41,360 bases of DNA from assembly GCA_003427395.1 (NCBI GenBank), contig BFEA01000859.1:383614-424973 (forward strand), given 5' to 3'. Shown one piece after another: positions 9,363 to 20,535 of this stretch (position 1 is its first letter; each line of letters starts with the position of its first letter). The notes below the pieces were generated by a model. That model did not search any database. It was not told the DNA's origin and saw nothing but the letters and a program-made list of their open reading frames with translations. The DNA is from Chara braunii (taxonomy: Eukaryota > Streptophyta > Charophyceae > Charales > Characeae). A program made the translations under genes and the position numbers.

Positions 9363-10528
9363 TCAGTCAATAACGACGAGTGGTACCCCCTCATGAGTGT
9401 GCTCGACTGTCTGGGACTCCGTATCTGGTACATGCTGGTCCTCCTCATCATTGAGAACCTGAGTGGCTATCGACTCTGGGACCACAAAGTTGATGTCAAA
9501 AGATGCCGCAGGATCGATCTTGCTGATATATGCCATACATCTCGCGATCTCCTTGTCCGCGACACCCCGGAGGTACAACTCCTCAGCTAGGGAAATGTTG
9601 CCAGTGGCACCAATCAAGATCGCAATCCGTCCCTTGCCGTAGATGTAATCATACGAAACCTCCAGAAAACGGTCTTAATATAGTGGCTTCCAAAAAGCCA
9701 GTATAACGAAGTCTGCTCTCACCAAATGACTGTAGCCGTCCCCAAGATATGTGACTGGTCCCTTCCCCCTTGAAGGGCTGGCTACCTCCTTTGACTTGGG
9801 TCCTCCTGACATGTAATGCCTGAATCAATCACCCTCAAGCAGGTATCGTGCCAAGAGATAAGCAACCCGTCGTAGGGCTGCCTTCCGCCTGCGTCTCACT
9901 CCGGTGAGCAATGTCATAAGATGCCCTGGATCTGCTCCAACTCAAGCGTGCTCAATCCCTGTGAGTATCCCAGTCAAAAGAGTCCCCCAAGTCAACGTCG
10001 CTCACGCAGCAAGGCTCTTAGTCTGACTCGTCTCTCTTTGACCTCTGTAACAGGTGGTAACAGGTATCTCGGATCTGGCCTCCTCGTTCCTTATCCTCCT
10101 GTCCTGACGCCTCTTTTCCTTGCTGCCACCTCTGCTCAGCGGTTTTGGATTACAGCCATCAAAGTCAAAGAGAGCACCACCTGGAGCAAAGGGGACCTGG
10201 GGAATCACCACATGTAACCAGTGCTCCCTCCAGTAACTCTCCCTGCGGAAGATATAGTCGGCAATCTGATCATAGGTGGCTCCCTTTATTCCCTGCCCAG
10301 CATCTCTCACGTGATAAGTGATCACCAACGTGTATCTCGATGTGGGAGACTCGTTGCCCCTAATGACGAAGCTCTTATGTCCAATGTGTCGGTAACAGAA
10401 CTAATCAACCAGCTTACCCCATGCAGGGGTTGTCTCATGTTGAGGAGCCAGCTTGACCAATCTGCAGGTAGAGTGCTCCTGACACGTGGTTACACCAAAA
10501 AAATGGTGTCCTGGTGATAAAAGGGGAT
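9363..10528 (-). pseudogene. Unrecognised protein, about 388 codons, interrupted by nonsense codons
   Basis: One register stays protein-like across the whole interval, with stops only at about 10402, 10002, 9930, 9831 and 9676. In order it reads HHFFGVTTCQEHSTCRL, AWGKLVD, FCYRHIGHKSFVIRGNES, YDQIADYIFRRESYWREHW, VPFAPGGALFDFDGCNP, a basic stretch (GGSKEKRRQDRRIRNEE), ATLTWGTLLTGILTGIEHA, a second basic stretch (RRRRKAALRR), YMSGGPKSKEVA, YLGDGYSHLVRADFVILAFW, IYGKGRIAILIGATG and an acidic tail with DEEDQH. I do not recognise the family. It lies upstream of the primer site of retroelement 1, where coding sequence is not expected unless the LTR is very long or this is the tail of another element. 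Stops are TGA, TAA or TAG at places where Trp, Gln or Arg are possible. Confidence 0.5.
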
Positions 10529-10618
10529 ATCAACAACTCAGGAAAATAGCCCAACTCGATGGGATCAGAGAGGACAACACCTCAATAGACCCTCTAACCA
10601 GACCGGTGGCAACCAACC
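10529..10618. other. Short unassigned stretch before the minisatellite region
   Basis: No gene or repeat unit is clear here. It grades into the GGGGCCCG array that follows. Confidence 0.4.
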
Positions 10619-10810
10619 CAATATAGGGGCCCGCCTGGATGGGTCTGGCTGGATCAGCAATCAACTTAGTATAGGGGCCCGCCTAAATGGGCCCGGCTGG
10701 ACAGCAACAACTCGATATAGGGGCCCGCGTGAATGGACCCGACTGAACAGCAACAACTCGATACAGGGGCCCGCCTGAATGGGCCCGGCTGAACAGCAAC
10801 TCAACAGCTC
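10619..10810. repeat. Minisatellite, four copies, 46-48 bp unit
   Basis: Each unit contains ATAGGGGCCCGCC, then GGGCCCGGCTG, then CAGCAACAACTCG. GGGG cores are at about 10626, 10674, 10720 and 10766. Each unit has two GGGCCC palindromes and could form small hairpins. Confidence 0.8.
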
Positions 10811-11286
10811 AGCAACTCAACATAGCAACGTCATACGAGTACCTCTTCAGCGAGTGGACTAGACTGCCAGTATCGTCACTTTAGAGTACTGATCAACAAG
10901 ATGTTATCTATGCAGAGGCCAGTTGCAAAATACTGCGTGTGCAAACTGGACTGCACTGATAGCATATGTGCAGGAAAATACCGTCTGCACAGGAACTGAT
11001 TGTCCATGCAGAGACTGATCGGCAAGAAATCAAATTAGCGGGAGTTGGGGCTAGTCATACCATCAGAGACATCCAGTCACGTCCGCAAGACTAATCACAC
11101 TAGCAAGGCGCGCGTCCCCGACCATCATACCAGTAGGGCGTGCGTTCTAGAATCATCAGAACATCAGAGCACTCACTCACATAGCCTACCTGAGCTTGGG
11201 CGCACTCATGTAACGATACTAAACGTGGGCGCGCATGGGCGCACAATCAAAAGGGCAATACTAGGCTTGGACGCGCATGGGCGCGC
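10811..11286. repeat. Unassigned flank and start of a GCGCAC-rich repeat field
   Basis: From about 11090 the words GCGCGC, GGCGCAC and GGGCGCGCATGGGCGC recur irregularly up to the gap. No coding region can be supported. Confidence 0.5.
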
Positions 11287-12281
11287 NNNNNNNNNNNNNN
11301 NNNNNNNNNNNNNNNNNNNNNNNNNNNNNNNNNNNNNNNNNNNNNNNNNNNNNNNNNNNNNNNNNNNNNNNNNNNNNNNNNNNNNNNNNNNNNNNNNNNN
11401 NNNNNNNNNNNNNNNNNNNNNNNNNNNNNNNNNNNNNNNNNNNNNNNNNNNNNNNNNNNNNNNNNNNNNNNNNNNNNNNNNNNNNNNNNNNNNNNNNNNN
11501 NNNNNNNNNNNNNNNNNNNNNNNNNNNNNNNNNNNNNNNNNNNNNNNNNNNNNNNNNNNNNNNNNNNNNNNNNNNNNNNNNNNNNNNNNNNNNNNNNNNN
11601 NNNNNNNNNNNNNNNNNNNNNNNNNNNNNNNNNNNNNNNNNNNNNNNNNNNNNNNNNNNNNNNNNNNNNNNNNNNNNNNNNNNNNNNNNNNNNNNNNNNN
11701 NNNNNNNNNNNNNNNNNNNNNNNNNNNNNNNNNNNNNNNNNNNNNNNNNNNNNNNNNNNNNNNNNNNNNNNNNNNNNNNNNNNNNNNNNNNNNNNNNNNN
11801 NNNNNNNNNNNNNNNNNNNNNNNNNNNNNNNNNNNNNNNNNNNNNNNNNNNNNNNNNNNNNNNNNNNNNNNNNNNNNNNNNNNNNNNNNNNNNNNNNNNN
11901 NNNNNNNNNNNNNNNNNNNNNNNNNNNNNNNNNNNNNNNNNNNNNNNNNNNNNNNNNNNNNNNNNNNNNNNNNNNNNNNNNNNNNNNNNNNNNNNNNNNN
12001 NNNNNNNNNNNNNNNNNNNNNNNNNNNNNNNNNNNNNNNNNNNNNNNNNNNNNNNNNNNNNNNNNNNNNNNNNNNNNNNNNNNNNNNNNNNNNNNNNNNN
12101 NNNNNNNNNNNNNNNNNNNNNNNNNNNNNNNNNNNNNNNNNNNNNNNNNNNNNNNNNNNNNNNNNNNNNNNNNNNNNNNNNNNNNNNNNNNNNNNNNNNN
12201 NNNNNNNNNNNNNNNNNNNNNNNNNNNNNNNNNNNNNNNNNNNNNNNNNNNNNNNNNNNNNNNNNNNNNNNNNNNNNNNNN
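11287..12281. other. Assembly gap
   Basis: The bases are undetermined (995 N). Open frames running through it are artefacts. Repeats of similar composition sit on both sides, so the gap is probably a collapsed array. Confidence 1.
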
Positions 12282-12460
12282 GCGCACTCAAACAGCCAAA
12301 CTGAGACTAGGCGCGCTCTCGAATAGCCGAACTGAGGCTCGGCGCACACTCAAATAGCCTATTTGAGACTGGGTGCGCACTCAAACAGCTTGCCCGGGCC
12401 TTGGCGCATACTCAGACAACTTGCCCGAGCAGGAATTCACACTGGTGTATGGTCCCGAAT
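12282..12460. repeat. Degenerate tandem repeat, about 38 bp unit
   Basis: Units of the form GGCGCRCACTCAAACAGC followed by YWGAGRCT recur about four or five times next to the gap. They share the GCGCAC theme of the sequence before the gap. Confidence 0.65.
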
Positions 12461-12588
12461 TAGCAAAGACTTTCGATGGGACAATCTTCAATAGGGTGCA
12501 CGTTGGCTCTCTGGATCGACATCAAGATGCAGAGGTTGAGTGTGCACCTTGCGCGCTGGCTCAAAATCAAAGGTAGAGTACACAGGTT

Positions 12589-12905
12589 GGGCGCGCATGG
12601 GCGCAATGACTCGAGCCCATCAAAGCAGAGTTTACCGATGGAGTGCGCACTGTTGCACAGACCCAAATTCATCAAAGCCAAGTTTGCAGATGGAGTGCGC
12701 ACTGTCGCACAGACTCAAATTCATCAAAGCCGAGTTTGCAGATGGAGTGCGTACTGGCGCACAGACTCAAATTCATCAAAGTCGAGTTTGCAGATGGAGT
12801 GCGTACTGTCGCACAAACTCAAATTCATCAAAGTCGAGTTTGCAGATGGAGTGCGTACTGTCGCACAAACTCAAATTCATCAAAGCCGAATCTTGCAAAT
12901 CGAGT
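12589..12905. repeat. Minisatellite, 52 bp unit, five to six copies
   Basis: The unit starts GAGTGCGCACTGTCGCACA, continues with ACTCAAATTCATCAAAGCC and ends GAGTTTGCAGATG. Starts at 12641, 12693 and every 52 bp after are regular and the copies are very similar, so this array is relatively young. Because 52 is not a multiple of 3, the open frames here are repeat artefacts. Confidence 0.9.
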
Positions 12906-13330
12906 GCGCAGTGTCGCACTTAAGTTCGAGTGCGCATAGTCGCATTTGTTCAAGATCATTAATGCAGTTCCACAGATCGGGTGCGCAGTGTCGCACTTAA
13001 GTTCGAGTGCGCACAGTCGCATCTACTCAACATCATCAATGTAGTTCCACGGATCAGGTGCGCAGTGTCACACTTACTTCAAAGCCGAGTTTGAGTGCAC
13101 ACTGTCTCACTTATTCAGAATTATCAATGCAAAGCTCATGTATTGGGTGCGCAATGTCGCACTTACTCAAAGCCGAGTTTGAGTGTGCATAGTCGCAGTT
13201 ATTCAGAACTATCAATGCAAAGCTCTCAGATTGGGTGCGGAGTGTCGCACTTACTCAGAGTCGAGTTTGAGTGCGCACAGTCGCACGTATTCAAGATTAT
13301 CATGCAAGCTCTCCGATTGGGTACCTACCG
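12902..13330. repeat. Compound repeat, unit 77-90 bp, five copies
   Basis: Units start near GGGTGCGCAGTGTCGCACTT (12902, 12979, 13057, 13146, 13236). Each contains a second GAGTGCGCACAGTCGCA word and an ATCAATG spacer. It shares the GTGCGCA...TCGCAC core with the 52-bp array and probably arose from it. Confidence 0.75.
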
Positions 13331-13739
13331 GCACACTAGTTCAAGATCATCAGTGTAAAGTTAAGAGATTGAGTGCTTATTGCCATGCTGGCTCATGATC
13401 ACCAAGACAAAGCATACAAATTCAGTGCCGGTTGACATGCTGGTGCAAAATCGACCCTCAGATACAGCGCGCGTGAGCGGATAGTTTTCCTGGTTCAGAA
13501 AATGACCCTAAAAAACATAGTGTGCGTGAGCGCACGGTTCTCTGGTACAAAAATGAAGTGCGCATGGGCGCACAGGAGCAAGATCAGCGATTTCCACAGA
13601 TCCGATTTGCAATGGAGTGCGAGTGGGGGCACAATGGCAAGATCAGCAGCTTCCACAGATCCAGGTGGCAAAACCAATCTAACCGCGCAGATCTGCCAAG
13701 TAGTAGTTCATAACTATGCCAAGCTACACCTGGCTGACA
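13331..13739. other. Unassigned sequence between arrays
   Basis: Scattered GCGCAC-type words continue (AGTGCGCATGGGCGCACAGG near 13558), but there is no regular unit and no supported gene. Confidence 0.4.
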
Positions 13740-13975
13740 AACGACAGATCAGAACTATGCCAGACTGCGTCAGGCTGCCAAATGGCAGATCAGAACCAAG
13801 CCAGACTGGGCTGCCAAAAACGGCGGATCAGGGCTGAGCCAGACTGCGCCAGACTGACAGAACAACAAATCAGGGTTGTGCCAGACTGCGCCAGACTGAC
13901 AGAACAACAAATCAGGACTGTGCCAGACTGACAAAACAGCAAATCAGGACTGCGCCAGACTGCGCCAGGCTGACA
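13740..13975. repeat. Minisatellite, about 42 bp unit
   Basis: The unit is CCAGACTGCGCCAGACTGAC followed by AGAACAACAAATCAGGRYTGTG, in about five to six copies, some shortened. It is unrelated in sequence to the neighbouring arrays. Confidence 0.8.
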
Positions 13976-14425
13976 CATACATAATTTAAAGAATCTTATA
14001 TGGATTAAAATTGTCGAGCGTGGACTAAACCCGGTGCGAGCTGCAGAAGAAGGGTAACATAGTGCACCCTAAAACGGGGGGGGCAGCCAGAATAATGGGG
14101 AATAGCGGAGCGAGCAGGGAGAGAGCAAGGGAAAGAGAGAGGAAAGATGGGAAAGGACAAAAAGGAGGAGAGGACGTGGGAGATGGGTTATGACCTTGGC
14201 CAAGAGCCAGACTCATACCCCTGCTGCAGCAGCTCTCCCCCTCTCTTACCTCCTGCCTGCTTGGTCCTCGCTCATCTCGCTCCTTTCCCTACTTGCTCCT
14301 TGCTTCTAGTCCCCGCTCTATTGCACCAATGTTTCCGCGTCCTCGCACGTGCGATCTCTCTCATTTCAGTGGCACGACCTCTCTTTTATAGTGAAGAGGC
14401 CGGGTGATCGGGCGAGGTGCAACAG
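13976..14425. other. Unassigned, no gene supported
   Basis: It holds a purine-rich run (14080-14180) followed by a pyrimidine-rich run (14215-14330). Open frames on both strands are low-complexity Ser/Pro/Leu or Lys/Glu and show no domain. Confidence 0.4.
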
Positions 14426-14755
14426 TCCTTGGGCTAAAAGTAGCACAGGCTTCTGCTAAAATTAGCACAGGCCTGTACTAAAATTAGCGCGGGACTGGGA
14501 CAGTCCCGACTTTGGGACACGAACAGTTAGTCCCATGTTAAAAATAGCATGGGCGTGCGCTAAATATAGCGCGGGCCTGTGGTAAATTTAGCGCGGGACA
14601 ACGCTAAAATTAGCGCGGGGCTTGGGATAAAAATAGCGCGGGCCTGCACTATATTTAGCATGAGCCTGCGCTAAAAATAACCCAGGCCTGCACTAAAAAT
14701 AGCGTGGCCTACGCTAAAAATACCACAGACCAGTACTAAAATTAGTGTCGGGCTT
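14426..14755. repeat. Minisatellite, roughly 25-30 bp unit, about twelve copies
   Basis: The core is CTAAAAWTAGCGCGGGCCTG, repeated with small length changes, for example near 14577, 14603, 14632 and 14665. The alternation of AT-rich and GC-rich halves gives strong local composition swings. Confidence 0.8.
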
Positions 14756-15690
14756 AAACTGGCCCGACTTTGGGATACTAAGGATCGGCCTTGTTTTGAA
14801 AACGAAAACACCCCTCTTAATCATAATAGGGGCCCAATCCCGTATCCCCCTTGACCATTTCGGGCTGTACCCTTCCCGATGCGGTAAGTCGGGTCCCAAG
14901 TGGTCAATTCTCACTAACCCTTGGTCCGTTTTCAGTGCCATTCGGACCAGGTCTTACTAATTTAGCCCTTGTTAACGCAGCGGCTCAGCCCAAAAGCCGT
15001 GATTCGATCTCCATGGGGCTGGACCGTCATGCCGTCTTGCCCGTTGACTCGACCCAAGGGACCAACCAGAGCATTAACACTTTGCTGATCGTGACCACAA
15101 GCAACCCTACATCACGGAGGCGGAGTGCGACGAGTCGACTATACGTTGACACAGCGCGCCGCTCTCCGACAACGTGGGGTCTGCAAGGGCGATGGCCTCG
15201 ACGACCACGCTTCTTGCACTGAGGACTATCACATGGCTTTCATGCTCTGTCCATGTTTGCAGCAAATTATTGTCAGACATTGGGGACGAGTTGTGATGCT
15301 TTTATGGAGACGATCATATGCGCTCGTGTGTTTGTGGTGTTTTTCGAAACCCACGACGTCGCCCTCTCTTTTTTCAGGAAGTGCAACCCAAACATGGAGC
15401 TTGTTCTTTCCTGCGAGACATGGCTTGCACATGTTTGCTCCATGCTGGAGAGGCTTGTGACTCTGCAGAACACTTTGCAGCACATGATGCGAGGGGAGGA
15501 CTCGCGGGCTTTTGCTTTTATCCCATGGTCCGCCGACGTGTGGTACATGGCGTTATGTTGGTGTTGCACAATACTTTGTTGATGGTATATCCTTCTGACA
15601 ATGACATGTTGCTCTTGCAAGTGAAACTTCACATATGCCTATGTTTGGCAAACAAGGGGTATACGTGAACATGGGGTGATTTGTGGGGTA
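14756..15690. other. Unassigned sequence with short open frames on both strands
   Basis: I see no repeat and no recognisable gene. At 15240-15670 three plus-strand frames of 109-119 codons overlap one another and minus-strand frames of similar size, with no domain and rich in Cys, Trp and Phe. Overlap in several frames argues that none is a clear coding region. Confidence 0.4.
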
Positions 15691-16160
15691 CTCGGCGGTA
15701 AGGGGGGGGGTTGTGTTGTGTGTCACGAAAGGGGTTGTGTCGTGACTAGTTAGTTCAGGGGGATAGGGGAAAGGGGAGGCATTGCGTGTTCTCATCGGTC
15801 TGTGTGGAGGGGAGGTGTGGGGTGAGACGCTGGGGGGAGCATGCTGGTTGGAGTTTTTCAAAGGGCTAGGGGTCGGTTGTGCTGCTTCAGGGGGTCGTTT
15901 TGGGATTCTGGGGGCAGGGGCTTCATTAATGTCCGACGGGTGGGGTCATTGGGACTCTTAGGGGGGGGGGTCAAAAAATTTTATTTTATTTTCCAATTTT
16001 GGTGTTTGGGCGTGTAGGGCCACGTGCTCGAGGCCCAATGCGGCCAACTCGTTTTTCAGAACTTAACAGGACACCCCCGTTTTTCCGTTAAACGGGATTC
16101 AACAGAGGTCCCGGGGCCAATTCAATGGGAAAAACGATGTCTAATTTCGTTCGTTCCCCG
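15691..16160. repeat. G-rich dispersed repeat, copy A
   Basis: A G-run-rich stretch is followed by a T-rich tract and then AGGGCCACGTGCTCGAGG, a CGTTTTTC segment and AACAGGA. The same order (G-runs, poly-T, AGGGCCACGTGTTCCGGA, GTTTTCGG, AACAGGAATTCAACG) is found at 27650-28040. The two copies are much diverged. The repeat class is not recognised. Confidence 0.5.
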
Positions 16161-16229
16161 TTGTTCGGACACACAGCCTGCGAGAGGTCCACCTGAGGAA
16201 CAACGAATGTGCAGGCACCAGCCTATGTA

Positions 16230-16345
16230 AATTGACTGAGCGCACGACCCATGGTGGACTGTGTGTCTGAAAATCGATTCAACGTGGGTTCCGTGTTGAA
16301 AGATTCAACGCGCGTTGAATCCGTGTTGAATCCCTATTGAAAAGC
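16230..16345. repeat. ATTCAACG palindrome cluster
   Basis: GATTCAACGCGCGTTGAATC at 16302-16321 is a perfect 20-bp palindrome. Neighbouring GATTCAACGTGGG, CGTGTTGAA and GTTGAATCCCTATTGAA words can form alternative hairpins. Confidence 0.7.
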
Positions 16346-16493
16346 CCGTTAGATCGGTTACAACGGGACCCGCAATGATTTTTTTCGCGGGTTAAAAATA
16401 ATCAAAAAACAAAATAAAAACTATAGGGTTGTAGATTTTTTTTAGCTCTACAACCTCATATTTTGATTTTAATTTTGTAAGGTTTTACTATAT

Positions 16494-17481
16494 TGCAAGG
16501 AAAATAAGTAACAGCGAGATGACAATTCCAGTTCACACCATCACATTGAAAGCCAAATAGTCACACTGTGTCCAGAGAGCAGCATTGCACCAATAATACA
16601 CCAATGGAAGTTCGTAGCACTGAAAACCAATGTTCGTGGAGAGCAAACTCTCTCCCTCCCACACAAGAATCCAGTTCCTTCACACTCACACTTGGCGCTC
16701 AGCGCCCAGCCTGCTCCTACACAGCTACTACAGACTTCAAAAAGACAATGCAACTGTTGACATCAGCGGCAGCCCGTACTTGAAGATGTGGCCCATGCAG
16801 ACTATCGCCAATACACGGTATGTGCCCTCACATCATCATCATCATCATCCTTCACTCATCCCCTGACTACACCACACCCGTCCTCTCTTTGACCCTAGGA
16901 ACACCCCTGTGCTTCACTGTAGTCCAAGCCCACCAGCTATGGTGGCTGGGCTATAGCGCTGCCCTCAGCAGCGCCCTCCTCCTCTGCACGACCGCACGTG
17001 CTCCACCTCGCCTCTCAGCGCTAGCAGCAACCTACGAGCATGAGATCCAGCAGCGCTGCCGCCCAGCATGCGAGTGCCTGAATGCCCCGGCCTGGCCAGA
17101 GCTCTTTCCATAAAGCTGCTCTCGCAGCCTGGATGGGCTGGCCTGGGCCCAGAAGCTTCCGGAAGACCCCGGGAGGCTGCCTGGATGCAGCAGCTACTGA
17201 GCTGTTGGGCCTCTTTCGGTTGGGCGCCCAACTGTCTCTATATGAGGCTGCGATTCACGCCCAAGGCCTGCATTCTTTAGGAAAGCCCGGAGGGCCATGG
17301 AAATGTCGGGGTTGCTCGGCCTGTGCTTTTCTCAACCAACAGGCGCGTCGCAACAGACTGGACCCCAAATATGAAATTGACAGTAGAGGGCCTCTTGCAA
17401 AAAGCCAGGCCCGCCTTCACTTAGGGCGGGTAAGGCTGCAGACAGGGCCCCAGAGGCCTACCGAGGACCCAAATCCTCCCA
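16494..17481 (-). repeat. 3' LTR of retroelement 2
   Basis: It runs from TG (minus-strand TGGGAGGATTTGGGTCC at 17481) to CA (minus-strand ...TTTTCCTTGCA at 16494), 988 bp. The start abuts the polypurine tract and the end matches the primer-site-adjacent LTR edge at 23728. It includes a (CAT)n-like run near 16830. Confidence 0.88.
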
Positions 17482-17507
17482 TTCCCTCCTCCTTAACTTC
17501 GTGAGTC
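17482..17507 (-). other. Polypurine tract of retroelement 2
   Basis: Read on the minus strand the sequence is CGAAGTTAAGGAGGAGGGAA directly before the LTR start TGGGAGGA. Such a purine run primes second-strand synthesis in LTR retroelements. Position and composition both fit. Confidence 0.75.
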
Positions 17508-17521
17508 CTCTGAGAAGTCTA

Positions 17522-18940
17522 TTACTCAGCATGCATCTTCCCTTTCCGTTCTCTTTCATAGCCTGCAATCACTTGAGGTGTTGTTCTCATGAGTTCTTCT
17601 CGTGTGAACCACCGATCTTCTTTAGGATCCAGATGATGTCTGAAGCTCACACGATACTGCATTCTTGGTTTTGGAGGTCGCCCTCTTCCTGATGGTCGAG
17701 GAACAGGCATCATTCGATGCTCGACGATCTGGTCAATGTCCACTTCGCCATCCATGGTTGGGGGCAGCATCGATCTGCGAGAGGGAAACTGGTCGGTGGC
17801 AGAAAAAGGTGCCAGCTTGGAGGCATGGAAAACAGGGTGGGTCCGTACGTGTGCAGGGATTCGAATCACGTAGGAAGGCCCATCTGGTTGATCCTCTACA
17901 ATATCTAAGATCTCCCAAGGCCCGAAGTACTGAGTCATCAGTTTCCTTGAAATCCCTATCTCTTGTCCCAGTTCAGATGATTTCACCCAGACTCTCTCGC
18001 CTACCTAAAAGTTAGAAGGCCGTCTATGTTTGTTCTCAGATGCAATCATAGCATCTTGAGACTTCTGAATGTGTTCAACGACCTGCTACAACATCTGCTT
18101 ATACTTGACAGCAAACTCTTTGCTGCCAGGTGCTGCAGTAGGTTGTCTTTCTGGTAACAGAAAATCAAGCGCAGATCTGGGCTTCCAACCAAGATGTAAT
18201 TGGTTGGGAGTCATAACGGTCGTGCTGTGCACAACATTGTTGTACAGGCTGGCGACGAGAGGTAACTTCTCGTCCGAGTCATCCTGGCTTGGCTTAATAT
18301 AATGCCTAAGCAGGTGCTGCACTACCCGGTTCATCTGTTCTGCTTGGCCATTTGACTCAGGGTGATTCCCTGACGTCATCTGCAGCTTTGTGCCCATTTG
18401 CTCAGCAGTTGACTGCCACAATTCACTTGTGAACTTGACATCCCTATCACTAACGATAGACGTAGGCAAACCGAAATCACGAACCCAATTGTCCATAAAC
18501 AGTTTGATGACGTGGTCAGTTTTAGCTGTTTCTGGCATAGCGATTAGTCTTGCATACTTAGTAAAACGGTCCACTATTACGAAGATGTGTCTCTTTCCAG
18601 ACTTACTGGTCACAAGGGTATCCATGAAGTCCGTGGACACACTTTGACCAGGACCTTCATGAATCGGCAAGGGCTTGATGAGCCCAAGCGGAGCCTGAGT
18701 CCTCGGTTTGTCCCTATGGTAAACCTGGCAGGTTTCAACATATCGTTTTGCATCTTCCATCATAGAGGGCCATCAAAATCTCTGAACTAAGTTTGCTGTT
18801 GTCTTCTTACAGCCAAAATGGCCAGTTGCATCGTGACACTCTCCTAAAAATAAAGTACGCAAAGACTCGCTATTAGCAACACATAGTCTTGTATTCCCTG
18901 CCTTATCGAGGAACAGCAAGTCGTCTACCATCGTAAATTC
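17522..18940 (-). pseudogene. Integrase with C-terminal chromodomain, retroelement 2
   Basis: One register runs from the zinc-binding segment HDATGHFGCKKT near 18825 to the end at 17522, with stops at 18773, 18086 and about 18007. The DDE core is complete: STDFMDTL, IVSDRDVKF and NHPESNGQAEQMNR. In the zinc-binding part the second cysteine of the C-x2-C pair is Tyr (CQVYHRDK near 18725), which should weaken the fold. The GPF/Y segment is QYFGPWEIL near 17920. The chromodomain follows: VDIDQIVEHR, then QYRVSFRHH, then DRWFTREEL. Chromodomains of this group bind modified histone H3 and bias insertion to heterochromatin (family knowledge). Confidence 0.9.
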
Positions 18941-19079
18941 ATCCAAAGTTTTTTTATCCTTTGCTTTGAATCTACGAATGATCTCTGACATGACTGGGTC
19001 TCCCTGATAGGCTTCCACCAACGATCGAGTGAGGTCATTAGATATCCCAAACTCAGTTACTAGTGCGCCTAGATAATCT

Positions 19080-20535
19080 GCCCTTCTTGATAGCGCATCA
19101 ACCACTTTGTTGTACGTACCTTTAATAGGATCAAGTTGATAGTCATACATGTCTATCACTTGAATCCATCTCTTGAGTGCGTCCAACAAGACTGGTTGTG
19201 TCTTAATCCAGCGCAAATTTCATGGTCCGACCTCACATAGAAGAATCTTCCTAGGAGGTAGTGTCTCCAATGAACTAGCGCTCTGTACAGGGCGTAGAGC
19301 TCTCTCTCATAAGTGGACTTGGCCAACTTCTGAGATGGCATCTTCTTGCTCATGTACTCGATCGGCCTCAACTTCGGCCCTTCCTGTTGCGCAAGGACCG
19401 CGCCTATGCCATATTGGCTAGTGTCTGTGGTCACAATAAATGGCTTGTCGGGATCAGGAAGTTTGAGAACTTCATAGTGCGTCAGATCATACTTCAATTT
19501 CTTGAAGCTTGCCTCACACTCTTCAGTCCACTCCCAAGGGGTGTCAAGTCGAGTTAGATATGTTAATGGGGAAGCTATAGTACTATACTTCTTCACAAAC
19601 GGACGATAATAGCCCGTCATCCCCAAAAACGATCTGACCTCAGTAACCGTCTGAGGTCTGGGTCAGTCACGTATGCTGGCCACCTTCGCATCTTCCGGCC
19701 TCAATCCATCTGCTGAAATTTCATGACCCAAGTAGAGGATCTTGGTGCGACCAAACTCGCATTTATCCAAGTTGATTTTGTACTGGTGCTGTCTTAGAAG
19801 ACCTAGCACTGTTTTCAACTGCTCAGCGTGCTCCTCTACAGTCCTACTAAAGATGAGAATATCGCCGAGGTACACGACGATAAACTTGTCCAGGTAGTCA
19901 TGAAAAATCCTATTCATTGCTTGTTGGAACGTACCAGGCGCATTGCATAGGCCAAAAGGCATCACCACAAACTCGTACAGACCGTAACTAGTCTGAAATG
20001 CGGTTTTGTGCTGATCCTCAGGTCTAACAGCAACCTGATGGTCTCCGGACTTCAAATCTATCTTGGTGAAGTACCGGCATCCCTGCACTCTATCCAAGAG
20101 GTCGTCAATGCGGGGTAGGGGATCCGCGTTCTTAACGGTGATGGCATTGAGGCCCCTATAGTCAAAGCACATCCTTAATGGACCTCCCTTCTTAGGAACA
20201 AATAAGACTGGCGCACCGTAAGGGGAGGTATTAGGCCGTATCCATCCCTTCTCTGTGAGCTCCTTAATCTGGCAGCGAAGTTCATCTAACTCTAGGGGAG
20301 ACATCCTATAGATTCGTCCTCTAGGCACCTTACTACCTGGGACAATCTCTATCGCATGTACAACCTCCCTTTCCACCACACCTGTGGGCTCCTCAAAAAG
20401 GTCTGAATATTGTGCAACGACTCTTTCTATCTCTTGGGGTGTTTTAACGGCCTCCCCTTTCTCAGAGACAAAGACTAGATATGTGCCCTTCTCTTGATTC
20501 TGCTTATAGTTGTTATAGAAGGATGAAGCGCACAT
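19080..20535 (-). pseudogene. Reverse transcriptase and RNase H of retroelement 2
   Basis: RT motifs in order: GWIRPNTSPYGAPVLFVPKK, RMCFDYRGLNAITVKN, YFTKIDLKSGDHQVAV (first Asp present), FVVMPFGLCNAPGTFQQAMN and FIVVYLGDILIFS. The last is the YxDD box with its first Asp replaced by Gly (codon 19864-19866), so this copy cannot polymerise. A TGA at 19663 replaces an expected Trp before RPQTVTEVRSFLG. RNase H has TTDTSQYGIGAVLAQ, TYERELYAL, FYVRSDHE and NKVVDALSRR, so Asp, Glu, Asp, Asp are all present. A frameshift at about 19210 separates the last two motifs. Confidence 0.92.

Noticed and set aside
11045-12349. Long open frames of 346-419 codons across the first gap
   Set aside because: They are almost entirely undetermined residues. 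The gap contains no stops by definition.
12476-13358. Frames of 127-174 codons with repeating peptide units
   Set aside because: They come from the 52-bp and 77-90-bp minisatellites, which change frame at every unit. Several overlapping frames are open at once.
14970-15035. A/B-box-like words (GATTCGATCTCC) suggesting a tRNA-derived SINE
   Set aside because: There is no convincing A box at the right spacing, no cloverleaf and no tail.
15240-15670. Overlapping 109-119 codon frames as a possible host gene
   Set aside because: Frames overlap on both strands with no domain, no conserved motif and no splice structure that I can support.
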